A stretch of DNA of 64,000 bases from Kibdelosporangium aridum. GTDB lineage: Bacteria; Actinomycetota; Actinomycetes; Mycobacteriales; Pseudonocardiaceae. The translations under genes and the position numbers were made by a program. Where the stretch lies: positions 1,376,564 to 1,440,563 of the forward strand of contig NZ_FWXV01000001.1 of the NCBI RefSeq assembly GCF_900176515.1, given 5' to 3'. The notes beneath the pieces are model-generated. The model made no database searches. It was not told the origin of the DNA and was given only the letters and a program-made list of their open reading frames with translations. Positions 1 to 9,371 of the stretch are shown piece after piece. How positions within the stretch are numbered: position 1 is the first letter of the stretch; every line of letters starts with the position of its first letter.

Positions 1-885
<885 letters not shown>

Positions 886-929
886 TGCAGACCCGTCCAG
901 CGCGGGCTCGACGTGCTGCATGGGCCCCG

Positions 930-1257
930 AACATCCTTAACTACCAGTTGCGCCAGCTGTTCGCGCCGATGCAGGACGGTCAGATGAACTACCGGCGGAC
1001 CGCCGAGCACGTCGAGACGCTGGCCGCGGAGCGTAACCCGCTGCTGATCGTGGGAATGGTGCGCGACCTGACGAGCTTGATGCCCCGAAAGACGCGTGGT
1101 TGGCGATGGTCGACATCTTGAACAGTGTCGATTCCCCGGCGGCCATCAACGAACTAGTGGGAATCATCCGGTCCCCGCGCCGCAGGATGACACAGGACCG
1201 TCAGTTCGCCACCGTAATCGAACTACGCAAACGGAACCAGCTGTTCGGTGCGGAGAG
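930..1257 (+). pseudogene. Frameshifted remnant of an unrecognised protein
   Basis: Two consecutive open stretches in different frames read as one protein-like sequence. The first contains a segment beginning NYQLRQLFAPM and running to about base 1080. The second runs from about 1075 and contains AWLAMVDILNSVDSP. A frameshift near 1070-1080 separates them, and there is no convincing start or ribosome binding site. The amphipathic, helical composition suggests a small cytoplasmic or DNA-binding protein, but I do not recognise the family. The rest of 886-1387 shows no gene. Confidence 0.35.
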
Positions 1258-1387
1258 AACTTCCGGTACATGGTTGATCATCCGTACGGGCCCTGAGTAC
1301 CCGACCGGCGTGTGCGACTGTTCGACCTATCCCAGCGGATGGTCTTTTCTCGGTCAATCGAGGTGCCTGGTCTCACCCGATCGAGAC

Positions 1388-2093
1388 TTACGGCTTTAGC
1401 CGCGTGACGTGCGTCTTAAGCGGCTCATAAGCTGTGGCTCGGTGTCCTGCGAACTTCTCTGTGAACGCGGGGCTGAACTGGCGGCCCACCTCCCCCGCAT
1501 AGGCGGCGACTTGTTTGGCGTCAATCGTGTCGAGGGTGAACCTCTTCGGTGGCACGTCCACATCGAATCGGACAAATCTGTCGAAACCGACCAGGTGGCG
1601 GGCGGTGCCGATGCTACTGCGGCTACTCGCGGTCAAGATGCCCGAAATGGCCGCAGTGTCCCACCGCAATATGCCGGCGTTGTGGAGCCGCGGCGAGTGG
1701 TCGGTGACGGTACCCATCGTGCCAATGTTCAGGATCCTCATCTTCTCGAAAGGTACGCCGAGCATGCTGTAGGCCTCCGTGATCGCCACGACCGACGGAT
1801 TGTTGGCCCACACGCCACCGTCGATCAGCCTGGTCTGGTCGACGTCGGCCGCCTGGAAGTACACGGGCGCGGCCGCTGTGGCCAAGCCGACGTCGACCAT
1901 GGGGATCTTCCAGTCGCGAACGAGTCTCTCGTGGTGCGGGTCTTGAATATGTGAACTTGGCCCACCTGGACATCCCAGGACGGGATGACGAGCCTTTTCG
2001 CGCTGTCGCCCAGGACGCGGCTTCCTAGCACGTCGCTCAGAACTTCGCGCAGGACTTCGATGTCGTAGGCTGGCCGGAAAAGCTGGCCTCAGT
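1388..2093 (-). pseudogene. Patatin-like phospholipase, N-terminus lost and frameshifted
   Basis: The 3' part is recognisable as a patatin: an ATAAAPVYF segment followed by LIDGGVWANNP, whose Asp is the second half of the Ser-Asp dyad. The upstream segment (SDVLGSRVLGDSAKRLVIPS) is in another frame, with a one-base deletion near 1938. The N-terminal GxSxG half is absent: an in-frame stop sits just before the patatin homology, near 2093. The fragment then abuts an acetyltransferase-like fragment, so a deletion seems to have joined two unrelated genes. It cannot make an active lipase. In other bacteria patatins are common effectors of immune systems, which fits the neighbourhood, but here it is only a relic. 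Confidence 0.75.
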
Positions 2094-2094
2094 C

Positions 2095-2547
2095 AGCAGG
2101 CGCCGTGCGATCCCGCGTCGCTACCACGCGGTGGCTGTCCAGATGTGGCCTATCGACTCATAAGCGCCGTCCTCGTCGCGGTCGTGCACAACCACGAATC
2201 CAGCGAGGTGACCGCTCTGGAACCAGGCTTCGTCCTCCCCGTTGCTGGCCGAAACAGGAGTCAACATCAGCAGCCACACGCCCGACGCATCTGGCGGGTG
2301 ATCCCATTTGGCAGCACGCTTGTACGCCATGCCAGCGCGGTTTAGAGCGCTTCCGCGCCAGTTCCCGGTCGGACCTCTGAAATGCGTCGTTACCGAGCTG
2401 GACCTCGCCGAAGTCGTATGCGTCATTGTCAAGATCGACTCCCGACAGCAGCAGTCCCCAATTCCCGTCCCGGAGCGGCGCTTGCTCTGCAGGTTTGCAG
2501 GCGCGAGGCAGGTTAACGAGCTGCAATCGCGTGCCTCTTTTCAGCAC
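2095..2547 (-). pseudogene. GNAT acetyltransferase-like pseudogene
   Basis: Reading down the minus strand, the sequence starts in one frame (VLKRGTRLQLVNLP), shifts frame near 2345 and continues through a segment containing SGHLAGFVVVHDRDEDG and GHIWTATAW. A TAG stop at 2121-2123 then interrupts it, and the same frame resumes as RRGIARRLLTEAS. That block resembles GNAT motif A (R/QxxGxA/G), which binds acetyl-CoA. One frameshift plus one nonsense codon make it non-functional. Its 5' end overlaps or abuts the stop of the large NTPase gene. The GNAT assignment rests mainly on the motif A-like block and is moderate. Confidence 0.5.
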
Positions 2548-2557
2548 CTGTTGGTTG

Positions 2558-5500
2558 TTACGCCCGCTTGACGACAAGGAGTTCCTTACGTGGTTTCTTG
2601 CTGGTCCGGCAAAGGTTCGCGTCGGCCACGATCTTGAACACGGCCCTGTGGGCCTCGTCGTACGGGACCTCGAACTCGTCGCGCTGCCAGGTCGTCAGGT
2701 AGCTGTACTTGCCGCCCAAGTCGTTCAACACAGTTGTGACCTCGCTTGCAGCGGGAGTCGCGATCTGGAGCAGCCGAACGGTGAGGTTCGCATCCTTGAC
2801 AGTCGTGGCGACCCGGCGGATTTGGTCCAGCGGCAGGACTGTGTTGCTCTGGACAGCGAACTTGGCCGCAGCCATCAGGGCCTTGCTCTCGTCGGTCGGA
2901 AGGAAATCCGCCAGGTTGTCGAGTACCCGTTGGCCGATCTTGCTGTTGGTCTGGGGATCCTCAACGAGGTCGGCGACCATCCCGTCGACCAGGTCTGGGG
3001 TGAGAAAATCCTTAATGCCGTTGGAGGCGACGATGGCGGGCCTGACAGCGGTCCATCCGGCCTTGTGGATGTGGGCGAAGGTGGCTGCGTCGTCGGGAAC
3101 TAGCTCGTGCTCGATGAGCAACGCGAATAGATTGCTCTCCTCTGGTGTGATCTGCGTGGCCGCGAGTGGCTCGCCGAGCCGAAGACTGCGTACTAGTTGG
3201 ACCCGGTCCTCGGGGCGTGGGATGCCACACTGGGCGTTGAGCACCGCAACAGCTGCGGCGGCTTTGGTCGCAGCTAGATCGCCGTCTTCCTCATCGCGGG
3301 GTTGCTTTGTCTCGCCGTCGTTGGTGTGGATCATGCCGGCTTCGAGTAGGAGTTCGCCGAGGCTCTCGTCGATATCTCCGACTTTGGCCAGGTACGCGTC
3401 GAGATTGGCCAGCGACGCACGGAACAGCTTGGCCGCGGCCAACGTCGGCCAGACCGATTCGGATGCATCAGTCAGCCGCGATAGCGAACTGTCTGGTGAC
3501 GCGGTCGCGGCGACACGCACGAGGATCTCGGCTTCCGCTTCCGACGCTTCGAGTGCGTCGACGAGTGTCTGAGAAGTTTGTGTGGAGTAGTTAGTCTCGT
3601 CGTCCGCCTCGATTGCGTCGAGGTACGCGTCGAGGTTGGACAAGCAGTACTGGTACACAGTGTCATTTCCGCGAACCGCGTCGAGCGTCACCTGGCCGTT
3701 GATATTCAGTGCCGCGCGGAGGTTCTCCGCAGTCAGCTCGTACAAGTTGTTGTCCACAATGAGCGTCCGCAGTTCCTCGTGCACACCGCCGAGGCTGGGC
3801 AGGAGCACCTCGGCGCGGCGCAGTATGGTCACGACTGTGTCCAGTTCGGACGTGGGGTGGGGCTCGGTGAAGGCTGGCATTTCGTTGTAGTGCGAGACCA
3901 GGAAGTCGCCGACGTCGGAGTCGAGGTCGTAGGCGCCATCGGGTTGCGCGGCTATGAGCGCAGCGTCCACGAGTGCTGTACGCCCATCGGCGGGTACACC
4001 CGCATCCGAGACGAGGTAAGTGAACACGCTTCGCCACGGCTCGTGGCTTAGCCGCGCTGCCAGTCGGGTCCGGTTGAAGTTCGAGGTGAAGAAGGCCGCC
4101 AGGAACTGTTCCGCCTCGCTTCCAAAATTCGAGGTCAGGTGCTTGACGACCTTGTCGGCACGCTGGACATCATCGACGAGAAGATAGTCGACCAGCTGGA
4201 CGTTGTAGGCGCTGACGGTGCGGGTCAGGTCCTCGCCGGCCTCGGCCAGCAGGTTCGCGAACGCACCAGGGCTGGTGAACTTGTAGTTGATATCCATGCT
4301 GTTGGTTTGGACTGTCTGCACGATGAACGTCGCCACGTCGACCCCGGTGAACTCGCCGTAGAATTGCGCAGCGTAGAGGGTGAAGTTCCGGTCGATGTAA
4401 CCCCGCTTAACCAAGTCGCATGCCAGATCCGACTTTAAGGTCCTGCTTACGAGTTCGCCGAATGTCAGCTCCTCGTCCAGGCCTCGCGTAGTGACTGTGA
4501 TCGTGAACTTGTTGGCGTTGACCAGATCCCGGAAGTCGGCGCCGCGGAGTTTCTCGATTTCGCGATCGAGCTGCTGAATTTCCTCGCGCACCTCCTCAGC
4601 GTTCCTCTCCTCCCATCCGACCCCCAGTGCCTCAGGGAACAGGCCCTCAAGGTGTGCCTGCGACAACGTGATGAGCTCGTTGAAACTGTGGATCCGCGGG
4701 TTCGATGCCGCCTGGAGGGTGACGGTGCGTGCCGCGATGACTGCTTCCCAGAACTCGGGTTTGGTCACTTCTTCAGAGTCGTACTGGCGTGAGTCGACGA
4801 AGAAGCGCAGCTGCCAGTTCGTCCAGCCGATCCGATCGAGTTCAGCCATCCCGAGGGCCACGAGCCGCCTGCCGAGACTGCTCGTAAGCCGGCCGATAGC
4901 CAACGGTGGCGTGGTTTTCGCCAGCAGTTCTCGCTTGGTCTGCTCTCGGTGCGCGACCGACGTCGCGACGAGTTTGCGGTGGTAGTCGTATAGGCGATCG
5001 AGGTCGCTGGAGCGCCGCGCGATATTCTCGAAGTCCTGCAGGTGAAAGTTCTTGTAGGCGACTAGCGCGAATAGACGGCTGGGCGACAGCTCAGGAGCGA
5101 CTCGGCCTGACTTCAGTAGCCGTTGGGCGAAGACGAGGTACTCGTTGCATATGTTCAGCAGGAGCCGCATGTCGGTGGCGTGCTTGGCGACGACTTCGAC
5201 CAGCGGACGCTCGATGTCGGTGATGCCCGCGTTCTGCAGAAGCAGGTGTAGGTGCTCGCGGGCGGTGCGGTGCGAGATGAACGGTACGACTGGGACGACG
5301 ATTTCGAAGAACTTGGTTCGGTTCGCGCGGTGGGTCTCGGCGCGTGCGGTGTCGTCGCTTTCCTCAGTAGGGACCTCGCCGATCTTCTCGAACAGGCTGT
5401 CGCGCATGGCGTAGATAAACCGGAGCGGCTTCTTGTTCTTCTCGATCTTCTTGAGCCGCTTGGGGGTGTTGTTGAGAAGTGTGTTGAGTTCTCGGAGCGC

Positions 5501-6310
5501 CTGGAAGATTTGAGGATCGTCGTAGCGGTCCAGGTCCTCAAAGATGACGATGTCCTTGGGTTCCTGGTCGAAAAAGTAGACGATCTCGTCGAGGTACTCG
5601 TCGAAGTAGGTGTGGTTCTGTGCCGACAGTGTCAGGGTCGCGCCGGCCGCGGACACGTTCGAGACCACGAATCGGTTGTATGTGGCCATCCGCAGCACCG
5701 CGAACACAACGACGAGTAGGCCGGCTATCCCCACCCACACCACGGCCCGTTCAGCCCAGGAGTGACCAGGACTGGTGGCAACCTGTGAGGGCAGACGTCC
5801 GAGCAACGCGAGCAGCGCCCCCAGCACGCCGACGAACAGCGTGGACTCAACGCACGCTCGCCACCACGGCAGCGGACCCCGTCGGCTGAATCGTGAGTGG
5901 CGAAGTGTGCGCGGCCGGGCGCTGTAAACCAGCTGCTTGAGTACCTCCTTCTGAATGCGGTTGGTCAGCGTCACCCCCTCCATGTCGGGCGCCAGGGAGG
6001 AGACTGCTAGTCGCAGTGTCGAGCCCCTGTGCGCCTCCTGGAACTTGTCAAGCACACTGGACTTGCCGGTCCCGTACCGTCCACTAAGAGCGATGTTGCG
6101 GTTCTTGGGGTCTTCAACCGCCCGCTCCAAAAGGTCCAGATAGGTCTTGTGCTGCCCGTCGTCGTACTGCGATGCCAAGGACTTCAGTCCAAGTTGGCCG
6201 GACGCGTCGCTTGGCGTTGGCGGCTGCGAAGCTGTCACGGTGTCGGTCGTGGCCGCGAAGGCGCCCAAAGGTTTCCCGGAATGACCAGCGTGGTGCTCGG
6301 CCTCGCTCAC
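2558..6310 (-). CDS. YobI-like membrane P-loop NTPase
   Basis: A 1250-residue NTPase. The Walker A GRYGTGKS is at 77-84 and Walker B IVIFEDLDR at 254-262. Two predicted membrane helices (about 153-172 and 189-207) are inserted between them, the arrangement of YobI-type and related KAP-like NTPases. The remaining ~900 residues are helical with no recognised enzymatic domain and may be a sensor or scaffold. Start: GTG at 6310 preceded by AAAGG six bases upstream. Family knowledge links such membrane-inserted STAND/KAP-like ATPases to anti-phage or signalling roles, but this one's function is inferred only from fold and its company of immunity-type genes. It appears monocistronic: nothing is coupled to it on either side, and its 3' end runs into the acetyltransferase-like relic. 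Confidence 0.8.
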   Translation of the reverse strand: MSEAEHHAGHSGKPLGAFAATTDTVTASQPPTPSDASGQLGLKSLASQYDDGQHKTYLDLLERAVEDPKNRNIALSGRYGTGKSSVLDKFQEAHRGSTLRLAVSSLAPDMEGVTLTNRIQKEVLKQLVYSARPRTLRHSRFSRRGPLPWWRACVESTLFVGVLGALLALLGRLPSQVATSPGHSWAERAVVWVGIAGLLVVVFAVLRMATYNRFVVSNVSAAGATLTLSAQNHTYFDEYLDEIVYFFDQEPKDIVIFEDLDRYDDPQIFQALRELNTLLNNTPKRLKKIEKNKKPLRFIYAMRDSLFEKIGEVPTEESDDTARAETHRANRTKFFEIVVPVVPFISHRTAREHLHLLLQNAGITDIERPLVEVVAKHATDMRLLLNICNEYLVFAQRLLKSGRVAPELSPSRLFALVAYKNFHLQDFENIARRSSDLDRLYDYHRKLVATSVAHREQTKRELLAKTTPPLAIGRLTSSLGRRLVALGMAELDRIGWTNWQLRFFVDSRQYDSEEVTKPEFWEAVIAARTVTLQAASNPRIHSFNELITLSQAHLEGLFPEALGVGWEERNAEEVREEIQQLDREIEKLRGADFRDLVNANKFTITVTTRGLDEELTFGELVSRTLKSDLACDLVKRGYIDRNFTLYAAQFYGEFTGVDVATFIVQTVQTNSMDINYKFTSPGAFANLLAEAGEDLTRTVSAYNVQLVDYLLVDDVQRADKVVKHLTSNFGSEAEQFLAAFFTSNFNRTRLAARLSHEPWRSVFTYLVSDAGVPADGRTALVDAALIAAQPDGAYDLDSDVGDFLVSHYNEMPAFTEPHPTSELDTVVTILRRAEVLLPSLGGVHEELRTLIVDNNLYELTAENLRAALNINGQVTLDAVRGNDTVYQYCLSNLDAYLDAIEADDETNYSTQTSQTLVDALEASEAEAEILVRVAATASPDSSLSRLTDASESVWPTLAAAKLFRASLANLDAYLAKVGDIDESLGELLLEAGMIHTNDGETKQPRDEEDGDLAATKAAAAVAVLNAQCGIPRPEDRVQLVRSLRLGEPLAATQITPEESNLFALLIEHELVPDDAATFAHIHKAGWTAVRPAIVASNGIKDFLTPDLVDGMVADLVEDPQTNSKIGQRVLDNLADFLPTDESKALMAAAKFAVQSNTVLPLDQIRRVATTVKDANLTVRLLQIATPAASEVTTVLNDLGGKYSYLTTWQRDEFEVPYDEAHRAVFKIVADANLCRTSKKPRKELLVVKRA

Positions 6311-6751
6311 TGAATTCCTTTCATTATTTGCACAGAGTAATTCGGGAGCGCCGCCTCAATGCCTTGCTGACATTCCTGGCCACCCGTTTCGAAGAGTGTA
6401 CGTCTGACTTCGGTCCGTTCTCTGCAGTAGAGGTTGTGTCGGTCTCTCGCAGAACTGTCCTCGAGCGTTACGCGATCCAGGGCCCTCAAATTTGTGAGCG
6501 CGCCTTGGCGTTAGGTCGACGATCACGCCTCCGCTGATGGGCACTGACCTGCGCCGACCTTCCGCTCATGCCACGACCGCGCTAGTTGACGCGTCTTCGG
6601 TGTGCCAGCTGGCTTCTTTGTCGGACAATCATCTGATGAGGCTGGGTATGTGGTGGCCTGGCGAGTGACTGAGACTATGTGGAGCACCGTTGACGGACGG
6701 TTTTGAGAGGGGCCGGAGGGGGAGATTCTCTGGCGTCGGAGGTGGCTGCGC
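6311..6751. other. Non-coding stretch, no gene seen
   Basis: About 440 bases upstream of the large NTPase gene without a supportable reading frame. It must contain the promoter of that gene. Apart from the ribosome binding site next to 6310 I see no clear hexamers, hairpins or repeats. Confidence 0.5.
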
Positions 6752-7006
6752 GTGCGTAGGTTGCAGATGGACGGCGAGCCTGAGCAGAAGGCTCGCCGCG
6801 GAGGTGCTCACCGGGCCGCTCGTGCGCAGCGGGACCTGGTGGAGCAGTTGACCGCGTTTCGCCAGCACCCATTGACTGGTCCTGTCGCGCTCGACGTCCG
6901 TTTCACTGCCGGGAGGGCGCAGCCGCCGGGCGTGCACCGGCTCGCCAAACATCATCTCGATGTTCTCGGTGGTGTTGTGAACGTCGACGAGTCTGTCTGG
7001 CCGTAG
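6752..7006 (+). CDS. Short hypothetical protein, possibly a truncated RusA-like fragment
   Basis: An 84-codon reading frame rich in Arg, Ala and His ending just before the 262-bp repeat. Its second half (LTGPVALDVRF followed by PPGVHRLAKHHLDVLG) is reminiscent of RusA-type Holliday-junction resolvases, where a short beta strand precedes an Asn/Pro-rich loop and a KxxLDxL helix. The catalytic aspartates expected further on are missing because the frame stops. The resemblance is weak and from memory. It may equally be a relic of a longer gene cut by the arrival of the adjacent repeat. No strong ribosome binding site was found. Confidence 0.3.
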   Translation: MRRLQMDGEPEQKARRGGAHRAARAQRDLVEQLTAFRQHPLTGPVALDVRFTAGRAQPPGVHRLAKHHLDVLGGVVNVDESVWP

Positions 7007-7016
7007 GCATGACCAA

Positions 7017-7278
7017 GACTGGTGCCGTTGGGAAGAGGTTGCACGCGATGTACTCCAGGGAGCACCACGTTTGGTGGTAGGTGCGCGCCACCCTCTACAG
7101 AGGACTGAAATGTGCTCAATGGGGTTTCACACTGTTGGAACAGCAGCAAACATGAGCTCGGGTGCGCGTCCAACTGCGCTGTGCTGCACAAGGCTGCTTT
7201 ATACTGCTTTGATTACAACGGTTCTGGCGTGTGTTTATTGTATAGTCGCAGGTCAGGGATACTGTCCGAATCGGACTG
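7017..7278 (+). repeat. Copy 1 of a 262-bp dispersed direct repeat
   Basis: This segment matches 26242-26504 in the same orientation, roughly 80% identical by eye across its length. Both copies begin with the same short 3' coding tail (GAVGKRL...W-W-stop at TGGTGGTAG). They continue through a GAGGACTGA block and an AT-rich TTGATTACAA...TATTGTATAGTCGCAGGTCAG segment that looks like a promoter, and end at the 13-bp palindrome GTCCGAATCGGAC. Copy 1 supplies the aberrant C-terminus of the I36 inhibitor gene on the opposite strand. It looks like the 3' end of a lost gene plus its downstream regulatory region, perhaps of an integrative element. Confidence 0.8.
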
Positions 7279-7637
7279 CAGGGCGGGATTGTGACGCCGC
7301 GCCCGTTGTGCTGGCCGGCGTGGAAGACCTGGACAGCGCAGGTGGTGTTGTTCCGTGCCGACGACGCCTGGTCATTCACCTGGCCGCCCACGATCGGCCA
7401 CTGGAAAGGGCTGTAGGCCAAGTCATCCTGAGCACGGGCGAAGTCCAGCACCGGTCCGGTCAGGTTACGGTCCCGGAACAGGCAGAACTCGCCCGCCTCG
7501 CCAATAACGTTGCGCAGCGCGGCGATCGTGGTTGGCGACGTTGTCTCCGCCTGGGCGGCCGGTGCGCTGGCGAGCGCGACCACCGCGATCACACTGGAAA
7601 CCAGGCCGAACAGCGACGACACTCGGGGAACAGACAT
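7116..7637 (-). pseudogene. Secreted peptidase inhibitor of family I36, C-terminus replaced
   Basis: The start is the ATG at 7637, six bases after AGGAGG. It opens a signal peptide (hydrophobic stretch ending APAAQA) followed by an I36/SMPI-like domain: a FCLFRDRNLTGP block, then NDQASSARNNT and a second VQVFHAGQHNGRG block, the beta/gamma-crystallin-like pattern of actinobacterial metallopeptidase inhibitors. After GVTIPP, at about 7279, the homology stops exactly where the 262-bp repeat begins, and the last ~50 codons are repeat-derived and Cys/Asn-rich. The natural C-terminus has therefore been replaced. A shortened inhibitor could still be secreted, but I regard the gene as damaged. Confidence 0.6.
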
Positions 7638-7859
7638 TCTCATCCTCCTGGGGTTGCTCGAAATGTCAACAAAGTCCCGATGGTGCGGTCCCGGAATTGG
7701 GGTCTGATCGCTGTTTTCTGGGCGAGTTCCTCGCGTCGGCGCTGGCGTCGCGTGGGCGGGTTCCACGCCCAACCTCCTGACCGGGCGCCCACGCCGCCCG
7801 ACACCGCGGAGGCAAAGGGGGACGTCGTGCGCGCAGGGTGGGCAGCTACCGCAACGCTT

Positions 7860-8242
7860 TGCCGGTGAGCGGTCCCGGCGCGCGGGTCACCGCCGAAGCC
7901 ACCGCGCCGCCTCGCTGTCGCGTATCGCACAGAGCTTGGGCGAGATGTCCACGAGCGGCGGCCGTGCCGTGTCGGGGTTGATGCGGCTGACGCTGTCGGT
8001 CGGCGCCACCACCGTGCAAGCCGCAGTGCTGGCGGCTGCGGTGGGCTAAGCCATCGGCGTGATCAGCGCCTTGGGCAGCGCGGCAGCCACCGCGTCCGGA
8101 TCGCTGTTGCTGCTCCCAGCCACTGGTCTGGCGGCGGGCGTGGCGATGCAGACCGCCCAGCTCGGGGTGCAGGGCTTCAACGACGCGGTATCCGCCACCG
8201 ACCCGGCCGAGTTCGAGAAAGCACTCGCCAAATGGCGTCGGC
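7860..8242 (+). pseudogene. Fragment resembling a phage tail tape-measure protein
   Basis: The frame reads a Gly/Ala-rich hydrophobic segment (SGLMRLTLSVGATTVQAAVLAAAVG), a TAA stop near 8047, then continues in frame through LLLLPATGLAAGVAM and GVQGFNDAVSATDPAEF. The pattern of alternating hydrophobic helices followed by GxQGFxDAxxATDPxxFxxALA is typical of the central part of actinophage tape-measure proteins. No other phage structural gene is present, so this is an isolated scrap. It runs directly into the IS630-type transposase fragment. Confidence 0.4.
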
Positions 8243-8600
8243 CTGACCGTGCAGGAACGAGCCAAACGCGAGGAGGTGCGCCTGCGGGCGGCCGATCTGT
8301 TCGCCCGTGGTGTCGGGTGCGGTCGAGGTCGCCCACCGGCTGCGGGTCTCGACGAAGCTGGCCTACGTGTGGCGGCGGGACTGGTGCGCGGTGGAGCCCG
8401 GGGCGCTGGTTCCGCGTGGTCCGGCTGGGCCCTGCAAGCTATCGCTCAACAGTTGGTGCGATTGCAGTCCGCATTGGACGTTGAGCCGGCAGTCCATGGC
8501 TGGCGAGGATCAGCGCTGGACGCTAGCGCGGGGGCACAGTTGATCCGGACGCTGTTTCGGGTCTCCTATACCCGCGGGGTGTTCCTGTGATCCGGTGACG
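8243..8600 (+). pseudogene. IS630-family transposase fragment, frameshifted
   Basis: An N-terminal transposase segment spread over three frames. It begins LTVQERAKREEVRLRAADLF, continues as VEVAHRLRVSTKLAYVWRRDW (the helix-turn-helix), then a GPAGPCKLSL block, and ends with EDQRWTLAR and a relic of LIRTLFRVSYT. This is the usual order in IS630 transposases before the DDE domain, which is missing. At least two frameshifts are needed to connect the pieces. No terminal inverted repeats were seen. Confidence 0.65.
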
Positions 8601-8619
8601 CACAACCACTACGCATGGC

Positions 8620-9108
8620 TCACGATCTCTGAACACCGTCAGGCCAAACGATGACGACTTGACGGTCGAACCGGCGGGCGTGGGCTACGGCGTCTGCTGT
8701 GCCACCGAGGCCTCGAGCCGGTTGCCCGTCCCACACCGCGATGAGCAGCTCGCTGTTCTCGGCCACGAACTTTCCGGCGTCGTCGTACGCGGCCTCGCCG
8801 GGTTCCGGATGGTCCAGGACGGTGACGATGTCCGCAGCGGACAACAGCCGCTGAAAGCGGTCGAGCGCCGCGCCCGAGAAGGTGGCGTCATATCCCTTCG
8901 CGGGCACGACGGCGTGCAGCGTGCCACCTAGATCGACCAGGATCTCGGCGAAGAGCTGATCGGCGCCTTCTGCGAGACTGCTCAAACCCACCAGTGATCC
9001 AGGAACGGCTGCCAGGATCTCCCGGATGGTCCGGTCCGCGTGGAGTCGCGCGGCGTCCGGGAGCCGCTGATGGCCGCTGACCCCCACGATCGTCATCACG
9101 CCTGCCAT
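8620..9108 (-). CDS. SLOG-like Rossmannoid protein
   Basis: A 162-residue single-domain protein. It starts IVGVSGHQRL, has GLSSLAEGADQLFAEIL in the middle and AENSELLIAVWDGQPARGLGGTADAVAHAR near the end. This is the pattern of SLOG (SMF/DprA-LOG) nucleotide- or ligand-binding domains, including those placed in bacterial conflict systems: a glycine-rich first loop, an S/A-E-GAD motif and a GGT motif. It is transcribed divergently from the caspase gene 263 bp away, an arrangement that could share a regulatory region. Inferred role: sensing or producing a nucleotide signal. No catalytic assignment can be made from sequence. Confidence 0.7.
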   Translation of the reverse strand: MAGVMTIVGVSGHQRLPDAARLHADRTIREILAAVPGSLVGLSSLAEGADQLFAEILVDLGGTLHAVVPAKGYDATFSGAALDRFQRLLSAADIVTVLDHPEPGEAAYDDAGKFVAENSELLIAVWDGQPARGLGGTADAVAHARRFDRQVVIVWPDGVQRS

Positions 9109-9371
9109 GGTCCGCGCCGGTTACCTACCGGGCAACGTAGCTGCCCAGTCAAGGACACACAAGATCCACTACGGCGGTAGTCGCGGACGGGACGTCGTAA
9201 AAATACCCGCCCCGAGAAAGTGGTCGGTAGGAATAGTCGCATTCTCGCAGGGCGGCGTTACATCTATGAGTGGCAATTAGCCCGATCCGGTGATCGACGC
9301 TTCGTAGGGTAACCACTGTAGCAACCGGGTCGATTCACGCATCAGTCGTGGATGAGAGCTGGAGTTCGATC
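9109..9371. promoter_or_regulatory. Divergent intergenic region between SLOG-like and caspase genes
   Basis: A 263-bp AT-richer region between two divergent genes, which must hold both promoters. I see no strong inverted repeat or consensus -35/-10 pair. A GGAG seven bases before 9372 serves as ribosome binding site for the caspase gene. Confidence 0.4.
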
